Assembly (NCBI RefSeq): GCF_043678055.1 | Contig: NZ_JBHEQA010000001.1 | Span: 1,178,001-1,242,000, forward strand | Length of the DNA: 64,000 bases | Direction: 5' to 3' | DNA from: Spongiimicrobium salis | Lineage (GTDB): Bacteria; Bacteroidota; Bacteroidia; Flavobacteriales; Flavobacteriaceae | Made by a program: the position numbers and the translations under genes | Notes under the pieces: generated by a model | The model's database searches: none | What the model was told of the DNA's origin: nothing | Seen by the model: only the letters and a program-made list of their open reading frames with translations | Shown: positions 1 to 9,527 of the stretch, piece after piece | Layout: each line of letters begins with the position of its first letter | Position numbering within the stretch: position 1 is the stretch's first letter

Positions 1-2370
1 CTGGAAAATACCAAGGCCTTACTCTCCACTTGCACCATTCATTTTAATTTTTCCGACGATAGGGAAAATCAAAATTTGAAGCAGGTCTTTGCCAATACAT
101 CGGCAGACTATAAAAAACTTAGAACACTCTGTACCCTTGGGTTACCCAAACGCTATAGAATCGTAGATGATGCTATACGCAAACGCTTGGAAAAAGAATT
201 GTCCCTCATCAAACAACAAGGTTTTGTCAGTTTCTTTTTAATCAATTGGAAGATTGTACAATATGCAAAATCCAAAGCTTATTATCATGTAGGAAGGGGA
301 AGTGGTGCCAATAGCATTGTAGCCTACTTATTGGGGATTACCGATGTAGACCCTATTGAATTGGATCTTTATTTTGAACGATTTATGAATTTATACCGCG
401 CCAATCCCCCCGATTTCGATATTGATTTTTCTACTTGGGACAGAGAAGATGTCACTCGTTTTATTTTTGAGGAATTTGGGACTAAGGGACAGGTGTCACT
501 ATTGGGATCATACGTGACCTTTAAACACAGTGGAGCGGTACGCGAATTGGGAAAAGTCTTTGGGCTTCCCAAACATGAAATCGATAAATTGAGCAGTGGC
601 AAATACCATCTTGACGCTCTTGATAAACTCTCCCTATTAGTGCTTCGGTATGCAAAGTATTTGGAAGGAAAACCCAACTACTTGAGTATCCATGCCGCGG
701 GTATTCTAATTTCCGAACGCCCGATCCATTATTTCTCCGCCACCCATCTTCCACCAAAAGGATTTGCTACCGTACAATTTGATATGCATATTGCTGAAGA
801 TGTAGGGCTCTATAAATTCGATATTTTAGGACAGCGCGGTCTAGGAAAAATAAAGGATGCCCTTGGTATCATTAAGCAAAATCATCCGGAGGTGATACTT
901 CCCGATATTCACGAAGCCAAACCCTTTTTTACCGATCCCAATATCAATGCCATGATAGCAAAGGCCGAATGTATTGGTTGTTTCTATGTAGAATCTCCTG
1001 CCATGCGCATGCTTCTTAAAAAACTAGGTGTCCGTGATTACCTCACTTTGGTCGCAGCCAGTTCCATCATCCGTCCGGGAGTAGCCAAAAGTGGTATGAT
1101 GCGGGAATATATTTTGCGGCATAAGAATCCCGAACGCAGAAAACAGGCCCATCCCATTATGTGGGACATTATGCCCGATACTTATGGCGTAATGGTATAT
1201 CAGGAAGATGTCATTAAAGTGGCCCATTACTATGCTGGATTAAATTTAGGGGAAGCCGATGTATTACGTAGGGGAATGAGCGGGAAATACCGTTCGCGCA
1301 CCGAATTTCAAGCCGTAAAAAATAAATTCATTTCCAACTGCCGTAAGAAAGGAGAATCGGATGATGTTATTTTTGAAGTTTGGCGACAAATAGAAAGTTT
1401 TGCCGGTTATGCCTTTGCCAAAGGGCATTCTGCCTCCTATGCCGTGGAATCTTATCAGAGTATGTTTTTAAAATGCTATTATCCCTTGGAATATATGGTG
1501 GCTACCATCAATAATGGAGGAGGTTTTTATCGGGTAGAGCTATACTTGCATGAGGCTCGTATGAACGGGGGCCATATCCATGCTCCCTGCATTAATACCA
1601 GTGCCATTGAGACTACAATTTTTGGAAAAGATATCTACTTGGGATTTCAACACTTACAGGGGTTGGAGAAACGCAGCATGCTGAAGATAATGCAAGTACG
1701 AATGCAAGGAACTTTCTTTAGCTTGGACGATTTTATGGAACGCGTTCCTTTATCCATAGAACAATTGGACATTCTTATCCGGATAGATGCTTTTAGATCA
1801 TTAGGAAAAGAAAAGCGAAATCTTTTATGGGAAGCGCATTATAAATGCAACCATATTGTATTGGATGAACTTCAGCAGCAACTCTTTAAAGTACAATATC
1901 GCGATTTCCAATTGCCCCGATTTGGAATCACAGCTCTGGAAAACGCCTTTGATCAATTGGAATTATTAAATTTTACCCTTTATGATGTTTTCTCCTTATT
2001 AAAACAACCGCCCACCAGTTCTTTATTAAGCAAACATCTAGCTACTTATTTCAACAAAATCATTGTTATTTATGGGTATTTGATCACTGCAAAAAATACG
2101 ACAACCTCTAAAGGGAAACGAATGCATTTTGGGACGTTCTTGGATCAGGAAGGTGCCTGGATCGATACGGTACATTTCCCCCCTGTAGCAAAAAGATATC
2201 CTTTTCAAGGTAAAGGCATCTATCGCATCACAGGAAAAGTAGTTTCGGAATTCGATTTTATGAGTATTGAAGTCATTAAGCAAGAACGTATGCCTTATAT
2301 CCCCGATCCAAGGTTTGATCCCGATCCCGAGTTTCCAAAAAATAACCCTTATAAAAGCTTACACCTATAA
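1..2370 (+). CDS. dnaE: DNA polymerase III alpha subunit paralogue (short DnaE type), 5' end outside window
   Basis: C-family replicative or translesion polymerase catalytic subunit. The reading frame is open from base 1, so the start and most of the PHP domain lie upstream; 789 codons remain. The palm is clear: GRGSGANS near codon 98, PDFDIDF near codons 137-143 carrying two of the catalytic aspartates, and KFDILG carrying the third. The fingers segment follows (ADVLRRGMSGK), then FAGYAFAKGHSASYA and a C-terminal OB-fold (IVIYGYLITAKN). The protein ends soon after the OB-fold, with no room for the tau-binding domain of the main flavobacterial DnaE. I therefore infer the second, short DnaE that in Bacteroidota usually sits beside a Y-family polymerase and serves SOS translesion synthesis. 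That partner would be upstream and is not visible. Confidence 0.9.
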   Translation: MENTKALLSTCTIHFNFSDDRENQNLKQVFANTSADYKKLRTLCTLGLPKRYRIVDDAIRKRLEKELSLIKQQGFVSFFLINWKIVQYAKSKAYYHVGRGSGANSIVAYLLGITDVDPIELDLYFERFMNLYRANPPDFDIDFSTWDREDVTRFIFEEFGTKGQVSLLGSYVTFKHSGAVRELGKVFGLPKHEIDKLSSGKYHLDALDKLSLLVLRYAKYLEGKPNYLSIHAAGILISERPIHYFSATHLPPKGFATVQFDMHIAEDVGLYKFDILGQRGLGKIKDALGIIKQNHPEVILPDIHEAKPFFTDPNINAMIAKAECIGCFYVESPAMRMLLKKLGVRDYLTLVAASSIIRPGVAKSGMMREYILRHKNPERRKQAHPIMWDIMPDTYGVMVYQEDVIKVAHYYAGLNLGEADVLRRGMSGKYRSRTEFQAVKNKFISNCRKKGESDDVIFEVWRQIESFAGYAFAKGHSASYAVESYQSMFLKCYYPLEYMVATINNGGGFYRVELYLHEARMNGGHIHAPCINTSAIETTIFGKDIYLGFQHLQGLEKRSMLKIMQVRMQGTFFSLDDFMERVPLSIEQLDILIRIDAFRSLGKEKRNLLWEAHYKCNHIVLDELQQQLFKVQYRDFQLPRFGITALENAFDQLELLNFTLYDVFSLLKQPPTSSLLSKHLATYFNKIIVIYGYLITAKNTTTSKGKRMHFGTFLDQEGAWIDTVHFPPVAKRYPFQGKGIYRITGKVVSEFDFMSIEVIKQERMPYIPDPRFDPDPEFPKNNPYKSLHL

Positions 2371-2824
2371 AAAGATGATACACGCTGTTTTTTAACACAT
2401 TAAAAATTAAACCAAAACTAATCTTGAGGTAATTATAACTTCATTTTACAAGTGCAATTTTGCTATGCCTTATCCAGGCATACGTTCTTACTGAATCAAT
2501 CCTTTACTAATGGGGACATTAGTAGTAACATACCCTATCATTCTTATGAAAAAACTTCAATTTCAAACCACCGGAAAACTCATTTTAAGCAAGGAAATAT
2601 GGGTCGTCATCGCTGCATTATCCTATCTCTTGGCCATTATTATTCTGTCTTTGCTAGAATAATTCCCCAAGAACCATAGGGAATATATAATCATAGCTTT
2701 TTAAACCTACGATAAACCAGTTCACACCTCTAAATGTTACCCTATCCGACAGTTATTGGATGTCTTTGATTAAATTAACCTTTAACTCATCTCCATTTCA
2801 TGGATTTCCACTATTTTGTATCCC
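2371..2824. other. intergenic region between dnaE and ppk1
   Basis: About 450 bases between the dnaE stop and the ppk1 ATG. Apart from one possible 38-codon microprotein on the plus strand at 2546-2662, I see no RNA gene, clear terminator or repeat. A 75-codon frame at 2452-2679 overlaps the microprotein in another frame and has no protein-like features. Confidence 0.5.
2546..2662 (+). CDS. possible 38-residue single-pass membrane microprotein
   Basis: Short ATG-started frame, unrecognised. It encodes a basic N-terminus (MKKLQFQTTGK), a short polar stretch, then a hydrophobic segment VVIAALSYLLAIIILSLL ending in Glu and a TAA stop. This is the composition of a small single-pass membrane protein. 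It lies alone between dnaE and ppk1 on the same strand, with no recognisable family. It could be chance, since AT-rich intergenic DNA often yields short hydrophobic frames; synonymous-site conservation in relatives would decide. Confidence 0.35.
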   Translation: MKKLQFQTTGKLILSKEIWVVIAALSYLLAIIILSLLE

Positions 2825-4882
2825 ATGGGAAAAACAGAAGTACAGAAAGCGTACAAATACAAAAGCAGGGATGTTGATTGGATCAATTTTAACGGGCGTG
2901 TTCTTCAAGAAGCTATGGATCAGACCAACCCTCTTTATGAGCGCATTAAGTTTCTCGCCATATTTTCTTCCAATTTGGACGAGTTTTTTAAAGTAAGGGT
3001 TTCCAAACTCCGTCAAATACGAAAAGTAAAGAAATCCATTCGTAAACCTTTGGCCCTTAAACCCAATAAAACATTAAAAGCTGTTTTAGAAGAAGTACAG
3101 CTTCAGCAAGAAAAATTTGGCGCTATTTTTAAAGAACACATACTCCCAGAACTTTCCGAAAAGGGTATTCATCTTTTAGAACACGATGCATACAATGAAG
3201 AACAGCTTCAAATGTTAGACGTCTTCTTTAAAAAGAATATCGCTTCTGAGCTTCAACCCATCCATGATACCGAAATTTCTCCAGAAACTTTAGAAGATAG
3301 TGCCTTATATTTAGTCGTTACCTTTAAAAATACAGAAAAGCTTGTTTTTATTCCTATCCCCAGTACTTCATTCGATCGGTTCATAGCACTTCCTTCTGTT
3401 GAAGAAGGACATTATTCTTATGCCTATCTGGAAGATGTCCTCAAAGTGAATTCACAATCTCTTTTCCCTGAAGATGAAATTGAAGCCCAATACAACATTA
3501 AGATATCCCGGGATGCCGAGCTCTATTTGGAGGATGATTATGAAGGTGAATGGATCCAACAGATCTACCAATCTTTGGAAAAGCGGGATACCGGGCAATC
3601 TACACGTTTGTTGTTTGAGCCAGAAATGCCCAAAGCAGTACAAAAAAAGATCCGACACTTATTGGATTTGGGAAAAATAGATATGGTCTTAGGCGGCATC
3701 CATCATAACTTTAGTGATTTTTTTGGCTTTCCCCGCCTCTTGGAAAACCCTGAATTATTCTATGAACCCCTTCCCCAATTAAAGCAACAGGTTTTTGAGC
3801 AAGCCAATTCCATTTTCGATCTCATAGCAGTCAAAGATCGAATATTGCATTTTCCCTACCAACACTTTTCCTATTTGGAACAATGGGTAATGCAGGCAGC
3901 CCATGATACGGAAGTGTTATCCATTCATATTTCCTTATATCGGGTAGCCAAAGATTCGCTTTTAACTACGGCTTTATTAAACGCCTTGGACAATGGTAAA
4001 GAAGTTATCATTTTTGTGGAAGCCAAGGCACGTTTCGATGAAGAGAACAATCTGGCCTGGGGCCAAGTATTTAAAGAACGAGGTGGAAAAGTATTTTATA
4101 GTTTCCCCAATATCAAAGTACATTCCAAAATAATGCTGATACAGCGCAAGAGCCCAGGAGGAACACAAGGTTTTGCTTATATCGGTACGGGAAATTTTAA
4201 TGCCAAAACAGCAAAATTGTATTGTGACCATGGTCTTTTTACCGCCCACCCACAGATTACAACAGATTTAGAACAGGTGTTCAAAGTACTGCGACGGGAA
4301 ATCATTGTTCCCAAATTAAAAGTTTTATTGGTCTCCCCTTACAATACCCGACTACAATTTGAACATTGTATACAAGAGGAGATCGATAATGCAAATTCGG
4401 GTCTCCATGCAGAAATCAACATTAAAATGAATAGTCTTGAAGACAAGGGAATGATCAATTGGTTATACAAAGCCAGTAATGCTGGCGTAAAAATCAAACT
4501 TTTGGTCCGCGGCTTTTGTTGTTTGATTCCCGGTATTCCAGGAATGAGCGAAAATATAGAAGTAAGAAGTATTGTAGATCGTTTTTTAGAACACGATCGA
4601 GTTTTTCTTTTTCATCATAACGGAAAAGAAAAAATGTTCATGGGAAGCGCAGATTGGATGACCCGCAATCTGGATAGACGTATAGAAGTGCTTACCCCTA
4701 TTTTGGATCCCGATGTTTTTGGAGAGTTAAAAGATATTCTTCAGCTTCAATTTTCGGACAATCAAAAGGCAAGGCGCATCACAAAAGAAGGCCAAAATCC
4801 CTATGTTGAAATGAATGAAGGAGAAAACCCAATACGCTCCCAATATGCTATATATCACTATTTAAAACCCTTTTCTGAATAG
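2825..4882 (+). CDS. ppk1: polyphosphate kinase 1
   Basis: Cytosolic enzyme that reversibly transfers the gamma phosphate of ATP to inorganic polyphosphate. At 685 residues it has the usual family length. The N-terminal PPK domain shows DVDWINFNGRVLQEA and LAIFSSNLDEFFKVRVS. The two C-terminal PLD-like domains carry KVHSKIMLI with the histidine phosphorylated during catalysis, then GTGNFNAKTAKLYCDHGLF and HNGKEKMFMGSADWMTRNL with the second conserved histidine and the RNLDRR arginines. An in-frame TTG lies three codons upstream, but the ATG at 2825 gives the expected N-terminus. No ppx or other phosphate gene adjoins it; it looks monocistronic. Confidence 0.96.
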   Translation: MGKTEVQKAYKYKSRDVDWINFNGRVLQEAMDQTNPLYERIKFLAIFSSNLDEFFKVRVSKLRQIRKVKKSIRKPLALKPNKTLKAVLEEVQLQQEKFGAIFKEHILPELSEKGIHLLEHDAYNEEQLQMLDVFFKKNIASELQPIHDTEISPETLEDSALYLVVTFKNTEKLVFIPIPSTSFDRFIALPSVEEGHYSYAYLEDVLKVNSQSLFPEDEIEAQYNIKISRDAELYLEDDYEGEWIQQIYQSLEKRDTGQSTRLLFEPEMPKAVQKKIRHLLDLGKIDMVLGGIHHNFSDFFGFPRLLENPELFYEPLPQLKQQVFEQANSIFDLIAVKDRILHFPYQHFSYLEQWVMQAAHDTEVLSIHISLYRVAKDSLLTTALLNALDNGKEVIIFVEAKARFDEENNLAWGQVFKERGGKVFYSFPNIKVHSKIMLIQRKSPGGTQGFAYIGTGNFNAKTAKLYCDHGLFTAHPQITTDLEQVFKVLRREIIVPKLKVLLVSPYNTRLQFEHCIQEEIDNANSGLHAEINIKMNSLEDKGMINWLYKASNAGVKIKLLVRGFCCLIPGIPGMSENIEVRSIVDRFLEHDRVFLFHHNGKEKMFMGSADWMTRNLDRRIEVLTPILDPDVFGELKDILQLQFSDNQKARRITKEGQNPYVEMNEGENPIRSQYAIYHYLKPFSE

Positions 4883-5039
4883 AAATACAGGAGTAGATTT
4901 CCTTATTGTTCTTTTTTAACAATACAGCAAAGAATTCTTTAAAATAGGGCAACAATATAGTTTCTCTATTATATGAGTTACAAATTATATCATATCCATC
5001 CATACTTCAGCCTAAAATTGAGTTACTTGCACTCTCAAT

Positions 5040-5741
5040 ATGAAGTGTAAAATCTCAAATACGGCTCCTAAGGAAGTTTTGGAAAATTTTACGGGAATCC
5101 CCTTAAAATATCCTAAGCTTTATGGAACAAATCCATTGATTTCAGGATTTGAAGAGACCATTGTACCCCTTATCGTGCAAGAGGACACTTCTAAAATTGT
5201 GTATGGCATATGGGGGCTCTTGCCGGAGAACTACGAAGGCAACTGGGAATCTTTTCAAAATATTATGGATACCTTGACCATAGACATCACTAAGGTACAG
5301 GACAATGCACTATATGCAGAATCCTATAACTTAAAACGCTGTACCGTGGTCGTTACCGGTTTTTTCACCACCTATTATCACCAGGGGAAAACATACCCGT
5401 ATCACGTGTACAATGCCAATAAAGAGCCTTTGTATTTGGCTGCCTACTACAATAGATTAAATGATGGGTTTATTACATTTTCAATAGCATTGCAAAAGGT
5501 AGATCCCGCCATTAAAAAAATTCAAAATCTCAGTGAGTATTCTCCAAAAATTTTGAGTCCCGCACAAAAGAACCGTTGGTTATCTTTAGACATTTCGGAT
5601 ATGGAATTGGAAATTCTTATCCATGAAGAAGCAAAAATAACGCTTGACTTTCATCCTGTAGCTAGGGAATTGTACAATATGGGCATTACGTATGACAGTA
5701 TGTTAGAGCCTGTACACTACGATGGGATTCCCAACCTTTAA
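5040..5741 (+). CDS. divergent SRAP-fold (HMCES/YedK-like) protein, probable pseudoenzyme
   Basis: 233 residues with the framework of the SOS-response-associated peptidase fold: an N-terminal Cys, then WGLLP, then KRCTVVVTGFF, then a beta segment PLYLAAYYNRLNDGFITFSI and a final SPKILSPAQKNRWL. In active SRAP proteins these correspond to Cys2, WGLIP, RCLIPADGFYEW, the AGLW strand and H-x-RMPVIL. Here the cysteine is third (MKC), so it cannot become the N-terminal nucleophile. The GFYEW glutamate is replaced (GFFTT), the NAR asparagine is absent (TLTID), and the histidine before the SPKIL segment is missing. Abasic-site crosslinking is therefore unlikely by the known chemistry. Family assignment is by eye. 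Its stop overlaps the stop of the convergent AraC gene. Confidence 0.6.
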   Translation: MKCKISNTAPKEVLENFTGIPLKYPKLYGTNPLISGFEETIVPLIVQEDTSKIVYGIWGLLPENYEGNWESFQNIMDTLTIDITKVQDNALYAESYNLKRCTVVVTGFFTTYYHQGKTYPYHVYNANKEPLYLAAYYNRLNDGFITFSIALQKVDPAIKKIQNLSEYSPKILSPAQKNRWLSLDISDMELEILIHEEAKITLDFHPVARELYNMGITYDSMLEPVHYDGIPNL

Positions 5742-6754
5742 CACTCTTTATTTGTTCGGAGCTGCACTGGGTTCATCCCATATTTCTCCATAAAAACCTT
5801 ATAAAAAACACTTCGTTTTCTAAAGCCTAGATCATACATGACCTCAGCAATGGAATCATTGGAATTTTCTATTTGATACTTGGCCATTTTTAGTTTAATA
5901 TCGGCAATATAGGCCTCTATAGTCTTAGAATATACCGACAAAAACGCGCGCTGTAATTTATTCAAAGGAAAATTGAACTTGGTTGAAAGTAATAAGGCAT
6001 CGATAGGTTGCCGGATATTCTCAAAAATATAGGAGGAGATTTTATGTATTTTCTCCAAATCCTTATCGTTTAACTGATATAGTACCTCAGCTTCATTAAT
6101 ACTGCTTTCGTGTTCAGAAATATGTGTGGCCAACACTAGCTTTAACCTCCCTTCCAATTCCAAGGTTTTGATCAAACCGGAATTCAAGCATTCGTTTTTA
6201 AATTCATTAATTTGATTTGCAATGCGCACATTACTTTTGCCCAAGTGCATAAAGGGCCCATGGGTCTCTCCCGTAAAAACACCTTTTAAGCAAGGGCTTA
6301 AAAAATCTAGATAGATATTCTTTTGCTCTAAGAAAATATTTTTTTCTATGGAAATTACATTAATGTCAATTGCGGTTTGTTTGGGAAAAATAAGACTGCC
6401 TTGAGAAAACTTAGGCATATTGATAATACTGTTTTGATGCTTGTGGAGATTTATTTTTTTTTCCGGGAATTTCATTTCAAAGGATACCTTGCCATCGCAT
6501 TGGAATAAAAATAAAATAGGATTGAATTCTTTTTGGTCTAGCGTTAACCGAAATGTATTATTGAAAAAAACTTCAAAGTTTAGATACGATAGGCCATTTT
6601 CGAATTCCATGGCCTTAATATTTCCCTTTCCAACTTCATTATCAAACTTAAGTGTGTATTGCCCGTAATCTTCTGAAATATTTCCTTTGATTAATGTATT
6701 TAATATACGGAGCACTTGCTCGCTATTAAAAATAGAAAGTATTGTTTTTTCCAT
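5738..6754 (-). CDS. AraC-family regulator, copy 1 of a four-gene array
   Basis: 338-residue cytoplasmic regulator. The C-terminal ~90 residues form a two-helix-turn-helix AraC domain, with second HTH SIAEVMYDLGFRKRSVFYKVF followed by YGMNPVQLR. The N-terminal ~230 residues form a domain shared with the next three genes: a GKGNIKAMEFENG strand pair near residue 42 and FMHLGKSNVRIANQI near residue 175. No known ligand domain is recognised. This copy is the most diverged: its first HTH reads KFNFPLNKLQRAF instead of the G-L-S-P/T-x-x-L-Q seen in the others. The gene ends tail-to-tail with the SRAP-like gene, and a 13-bp inverted repeat lies just upstream of its start. Confidence 0.9.
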   Translation of the reverse strand: MEKTILSIFNSEQVLRILNTLIKGNISEDYGQYTLKFDNEVGKGNIKAMEFENGLSYLNFEVFFNNTFRLTLDQKEFNPILFLFQCDGKVSFEMKFPEKKINLHKHQNSIINMPKFSQGSLIFPKQTAIDINVISIEKNIFLEQKNIYLDFLSPCLKGVFTGETHGPFMHLGKSNVRIANQINEFKNECLNSGLIKTLELEGRLKLVLATHISEHESSINEAEVLYQLNDKDLEKIHKISSYIFENIRQPIDALLLSTKFNFPLNKLQRAFLSVYSKTIEAYIADIKLKMAKYQIENSNDSIAEVMYDLGFRKRSVFYKVFMEKYGMNPVQLRTNKEC

Positions 6755-6771
6755 ATGTCAATCTTAAAGCT

Positions 6772-6784
6772 ATCGTTTAACGAT
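6772..6784. promoter_or_regulatory. 13-bp inverted repeat upstream of AraC copy 1
   Basis: ATCGTT-T-AACGAT is a perfect 6+1+6 inverted repeat 18 bases before the start codon of the minus-strand AraC copy 1. Position and symmetry suit an operator. It contains the GTTTAAC core that recurs upstream of AraC copies 3 and 4. Confidence 0.4.
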
Positions 6785-6984
6785 CTCCACAAAGAAATTA
6801 GATTTTTTAAAAAAAGCTTAACATTTTCAAAATTCAAATTAACACAAATGCGAATACATCCCTTTAAAAATCAAAGGATTATTGTACCCATGACCATTCC
6901 TCACTTTTTAAGGTATTTTAACGCCATTTTCAATCTGTGCGACAAAGAAGAAATGAGCTGTTTTAGAATAGTCTATTCCATATA

Positions 6985-8043
6985 CTACAGATCTCTTAGT
7001 CGGGCTACCTGTTCGGCCATCCTCTTGTCCCTTATTTTCGTATAATATTGCTTCGGCGTAAGCCCAAAACGTTCTTTGAATCTTTTTGAGAAGTAACTTC
7101 TGGAATTGATTCCAATACGATAGGTGATTTCGGTAATATTAAGGGGCGTGGTTTCTATAAGTTCCCGCGCTTTTTCAATTTTATAATTACTGATATAATC
7201 ATTGACCGATGTTTTAAACAGTACTTGAAAAGCCTGCTGCAAGGTATTGGTGCTAAGGCCTACCCTGGTTGCTAGTGAACTTACCTTATCTGTATTTTCT
7301 ATTTCATTTTCAATAATGCGTACTGCTTCTTTAGCGCTTGCAATAGTGGCTTGTCGCAACATTTTAATTTTCCCCGGGGCATTCAGATCATCCAAATATT
7401 GCTTTAATTGCAACACCAGTATCTCTTGTGCCTTGCTCTCCAGAAAAACGAATTTCATAAAACCTTCCAATTGGCATTCCACAAACTCCTTGATCAACTT
7501 TGAAATGGTGATCCCATATTGCCCTTTATGTAAAAATTGATTGATTCCGTTGACATCCCTAAATAAAGCTACCAGCTCTTCATTGGATTCCAATAGATAA
7601 GGGGCAATCTTAGGTTCAAATTCTTTGCGATTAACTTCCAGACTAAAGAGACTTATGGGCTTATGGGCCGGAAAAAGAAATTCATTGACACTTGCAGGGT
7701 TAGAGGATACAATAAGATGTTCAAAGTTCTTAACCTCATGTTGTTCTTTCTCTCCTTTAAACCAATGTTTGAATGACCCCCTTCTGCTGAACATAAATTT
7801 TAAGGGGTGTAAGATTCCATTTTTCACCTTAAAATGGAAGGGCTGATCCAACCTAAAGTTCCCCTCTACAATACCGATCCCGTTGGAGAACTCCGTTGTT
7901 TTAATAGAGCCCACACCAAATTCCTCTGGTATTTTTAGATAATGTTGATTCTGATCCACTTCATATTTCGCATTAAATTCCTGCGCCATATCAAGAACAA
8001 TGGCACTTACGTGAACATCTTCAACATGTAATTCTCTTGACAT
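6985..8043 (-). CDS. AraC-family regulator, copy 2 of the array
   Basis: About 352 residues from the ATG at 8043; a GTG nine codons upstream is possible but lies in a poly-T stretch. The N-terminal domain matches the neighbouring copies (GVGSIKTTEFSNG, FLHKGQYGITISKLIKEF). The C-terminal AraC domain has a first HTH LATRVGLSTNTLQQAF and a second HTH NITEITYRIGINSRSYFSKRF followed by FGLTPKQYY, both well conserved, so DNA binding should be intact. It is separated from copy 1 by about 230 bases on the same strand. Ligand and target genes are unknown; no enzyme or transport gene is interleaved in the array. Confidence 0.9.
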   Translation of the reverse strand: MSRELHVEDVHVSAIVLDMAQEFNAKYEVDQNQHYLKIPEEFGVGSIKTTEFSNGIGIVEGNFRLDQPFHFKVKNGILHPLKFMFSRRGSFKHWFKGEKEQHEVKNFEHLIVSSNPASVNEFLFPAHKPISLFSLEVNRKEFEPKIAPYLLESNEELVALFRDVNGINQFLHKGQYGITISKLIKEFVECQLEGFMKFVFLESKAQEILVLQLKQYLDDLNAPGKIKMLRQATIASAKEAVRIIENEIENTDKVSSLATRVGLSTNTLQQAFQVLFKTSVNDYISNYKIEKARELIETTPLNITEITYRIGINSRSYFSKRFKERFGLTPKQYYTKIRDKRMAEQVARLRDL

Positions 8044-8167
8044 TTTTCTTTTTTTCGGCAAAAAAAACACATAAGTAACTGAATATCAATTTCTTTTGTA
8101 CAATTTTATGTTAAAAGTTATATTTATAACAAAAAGAAAGATTTATAACAAAATAGTTAGGAGTTCC

Positions 8168-9211
8168 TTATTTATCCAATCTCTTTTTCTCGGAACTATA
8201 TATTTTGTTCTTATAATCTCTAGGATTACAGTCGTATTTTCGCTTGAATATTTTACAAAAATAACTCCTACTTGTAAGTCCTACGGAATACACTATCTCA
8301 GAAATATTCATATCCGTAGTCCTAATTAATTCTTCCGCTTTTTCCAAGCGTACATTCCGAACAAAATCGGAAACCGTTCTACCAAAAACAAACTTAAACC
8401 CATCTTGCAATTTTGCTGGGGACATTCCTGTTTTATCCCTTAAAGTACGTACGCTGTATTGTTCCCCGGGAAATTCTTTGATATACTCCCCAATATCATT
8501 GAGGCATTGCAATTCTTTCTCCAAAAAACGACTAGGCTTGGAGTTATCTGTTAATTCCGAACAGAATTGCTCTATTTGCTTTGCCAGAATAATATAATAG
8601 TGCCCTTTATCCGAAAACTCCCTGACAAGGGCATTATCATCATAGGAGGTAATTTTAGATTTTAATTCTTCCGCGATTCTCAAACTGGATCCCCCCAAAT
8701 GAAAGTATCCAGATCTACAGCCCAAATCTTCCAATAGCTTTTGAAATTGCTGTCCAAAGAGGTTGGATTCTTCATGGAATTTTTTAAAATATAGGGGCTT
8801 GCTGACGGTAATAATATTTAAAATCAATCGCTCACCAGGTGTCATCCTAATTTTACTGGATATTCCCATGGTACTATGTGCAACAGCTGTTTGAAATCGT
8901 CCAATGGTATTTAAAGATCCCTCTATGTTAAACTGGTGATGACAACTTCCTTCCAAACAATATAGAAACTGTAAGGCTTCGGCACTGAACGCTCCAATTT
9001 CTATTTCAATCTCTTTAATCAGTTTAACGTCAAAATTAAAAACCTTGACACCTTCCTGCAATTCTAAAAAGTGAATTTGACCCGTCCCTACCGTTGAAGG
9101 CAATATGAGATAAGAAACATAATCTTTTCGAATAAGCGTACCACCTAACTTCTTTTTTAATAAGTTTAGGTCCGAAACGTTATTGGAAATATTTGATTGC
9201 ATCTTATCCAT
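8168..9211 (-). CDS. AraC-family regulator, copy 3 of the array
   Basis: Starting at the ATG at 9211 (MDKMQSN) the protein is 347 residues, matching its paralogues; the frame remains open 41 codons further upstream, but that extension has no counterpart in the other copies. N-terminal domain: GTGQIHFLELQEG and YFHLGGSSLRIAEEL. AraC domain: first HTH RDKTGMSPAKLQDGF, second HTH NISEIVYSVGLTSRSYFCKIF, then CNPRDY. Conserved HTH cores suggest a working DNA-binding protein. Same strand as the other copies and separated from them by 125-320 bases, which suggests individual promoters rather than one operon. Confidence 0.9.
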   Translation of the reverse strand: MDKMQSNISNNVSDLNLLKKKLGGTLIRKDYVSYLILPSTVGTGQIHFLELQEGVKVFNFDVKLIKEIEIEIGAFSAEALQFLYCLEGSCHHQFNIEGSLNTIGRFQTAVAHSTMGISSKIRMTPGERLILNIITVSKPLYFKKFHEESNLFGQQFQKLLEDLGCRSGYFHLGGSSLRIAEELKSKITSYDDNALVREFSDKGHYYIILAKQIEQFCSELTDNSKPSRFLEKELQCLNDIGEYIKEFPGEQYSVRTLRDKTGMSPAKLQDGFKFVFGRTVSDFVRNVRLEKAEELIRTTDMNISEIVYSVGLTSRSYFCKIFKRKYDCNPRDYKNKIYSSEKKRLDK

Positions 9212-9385
9212 AGGAAAAAGCAATAACAGCGTGCGATACACTTGGTTTGTATAACACAAAGGTAACCTCTTCTCCTCACTTATATTGACGCTTATGAATT
9301 TTAATGTAACGTTTTTAGGCCAGTAAAACCCCACTTTTTAGGGCCACTTTAACTAATATGGGATTTTACGGCTTATCTCATTTAG

Positions 9386-9398
9386 GATTTTGTTTAAC
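9386..9398. repeat. 13-mer shared by the upstream regions of AraC copies 3 and 4 (first site)
   Basis: GATTTTGTTTAAC occurs here, 175 bases before the start of AraC copy 3, and again at 10720-10732, 167 bases before copy 4, in the same orientation relative to each gene. It may be a common regulatory element or a remnant of the duplication that made the array. Confidence 0.4.
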
Positions 9399-9527
9399 GT
9401 TTTACCCCTTATAATATTCCAAGATTGCCGTATATAAAGCTTTCTTAGAAAAAGGCCTTCAACGGATTCATTTTATAAACCCCCGAGCTCATTAAACTTG
9501 CTATATATCGCTTTTTCACAAAAGCTA

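Noticed and set aside
2452..2679. 75-codon frame between dnaE and ppk1
   Set aside because: Overlaps the more plausible 38-codon membrane frame in another phase and has non-protein-like composition.
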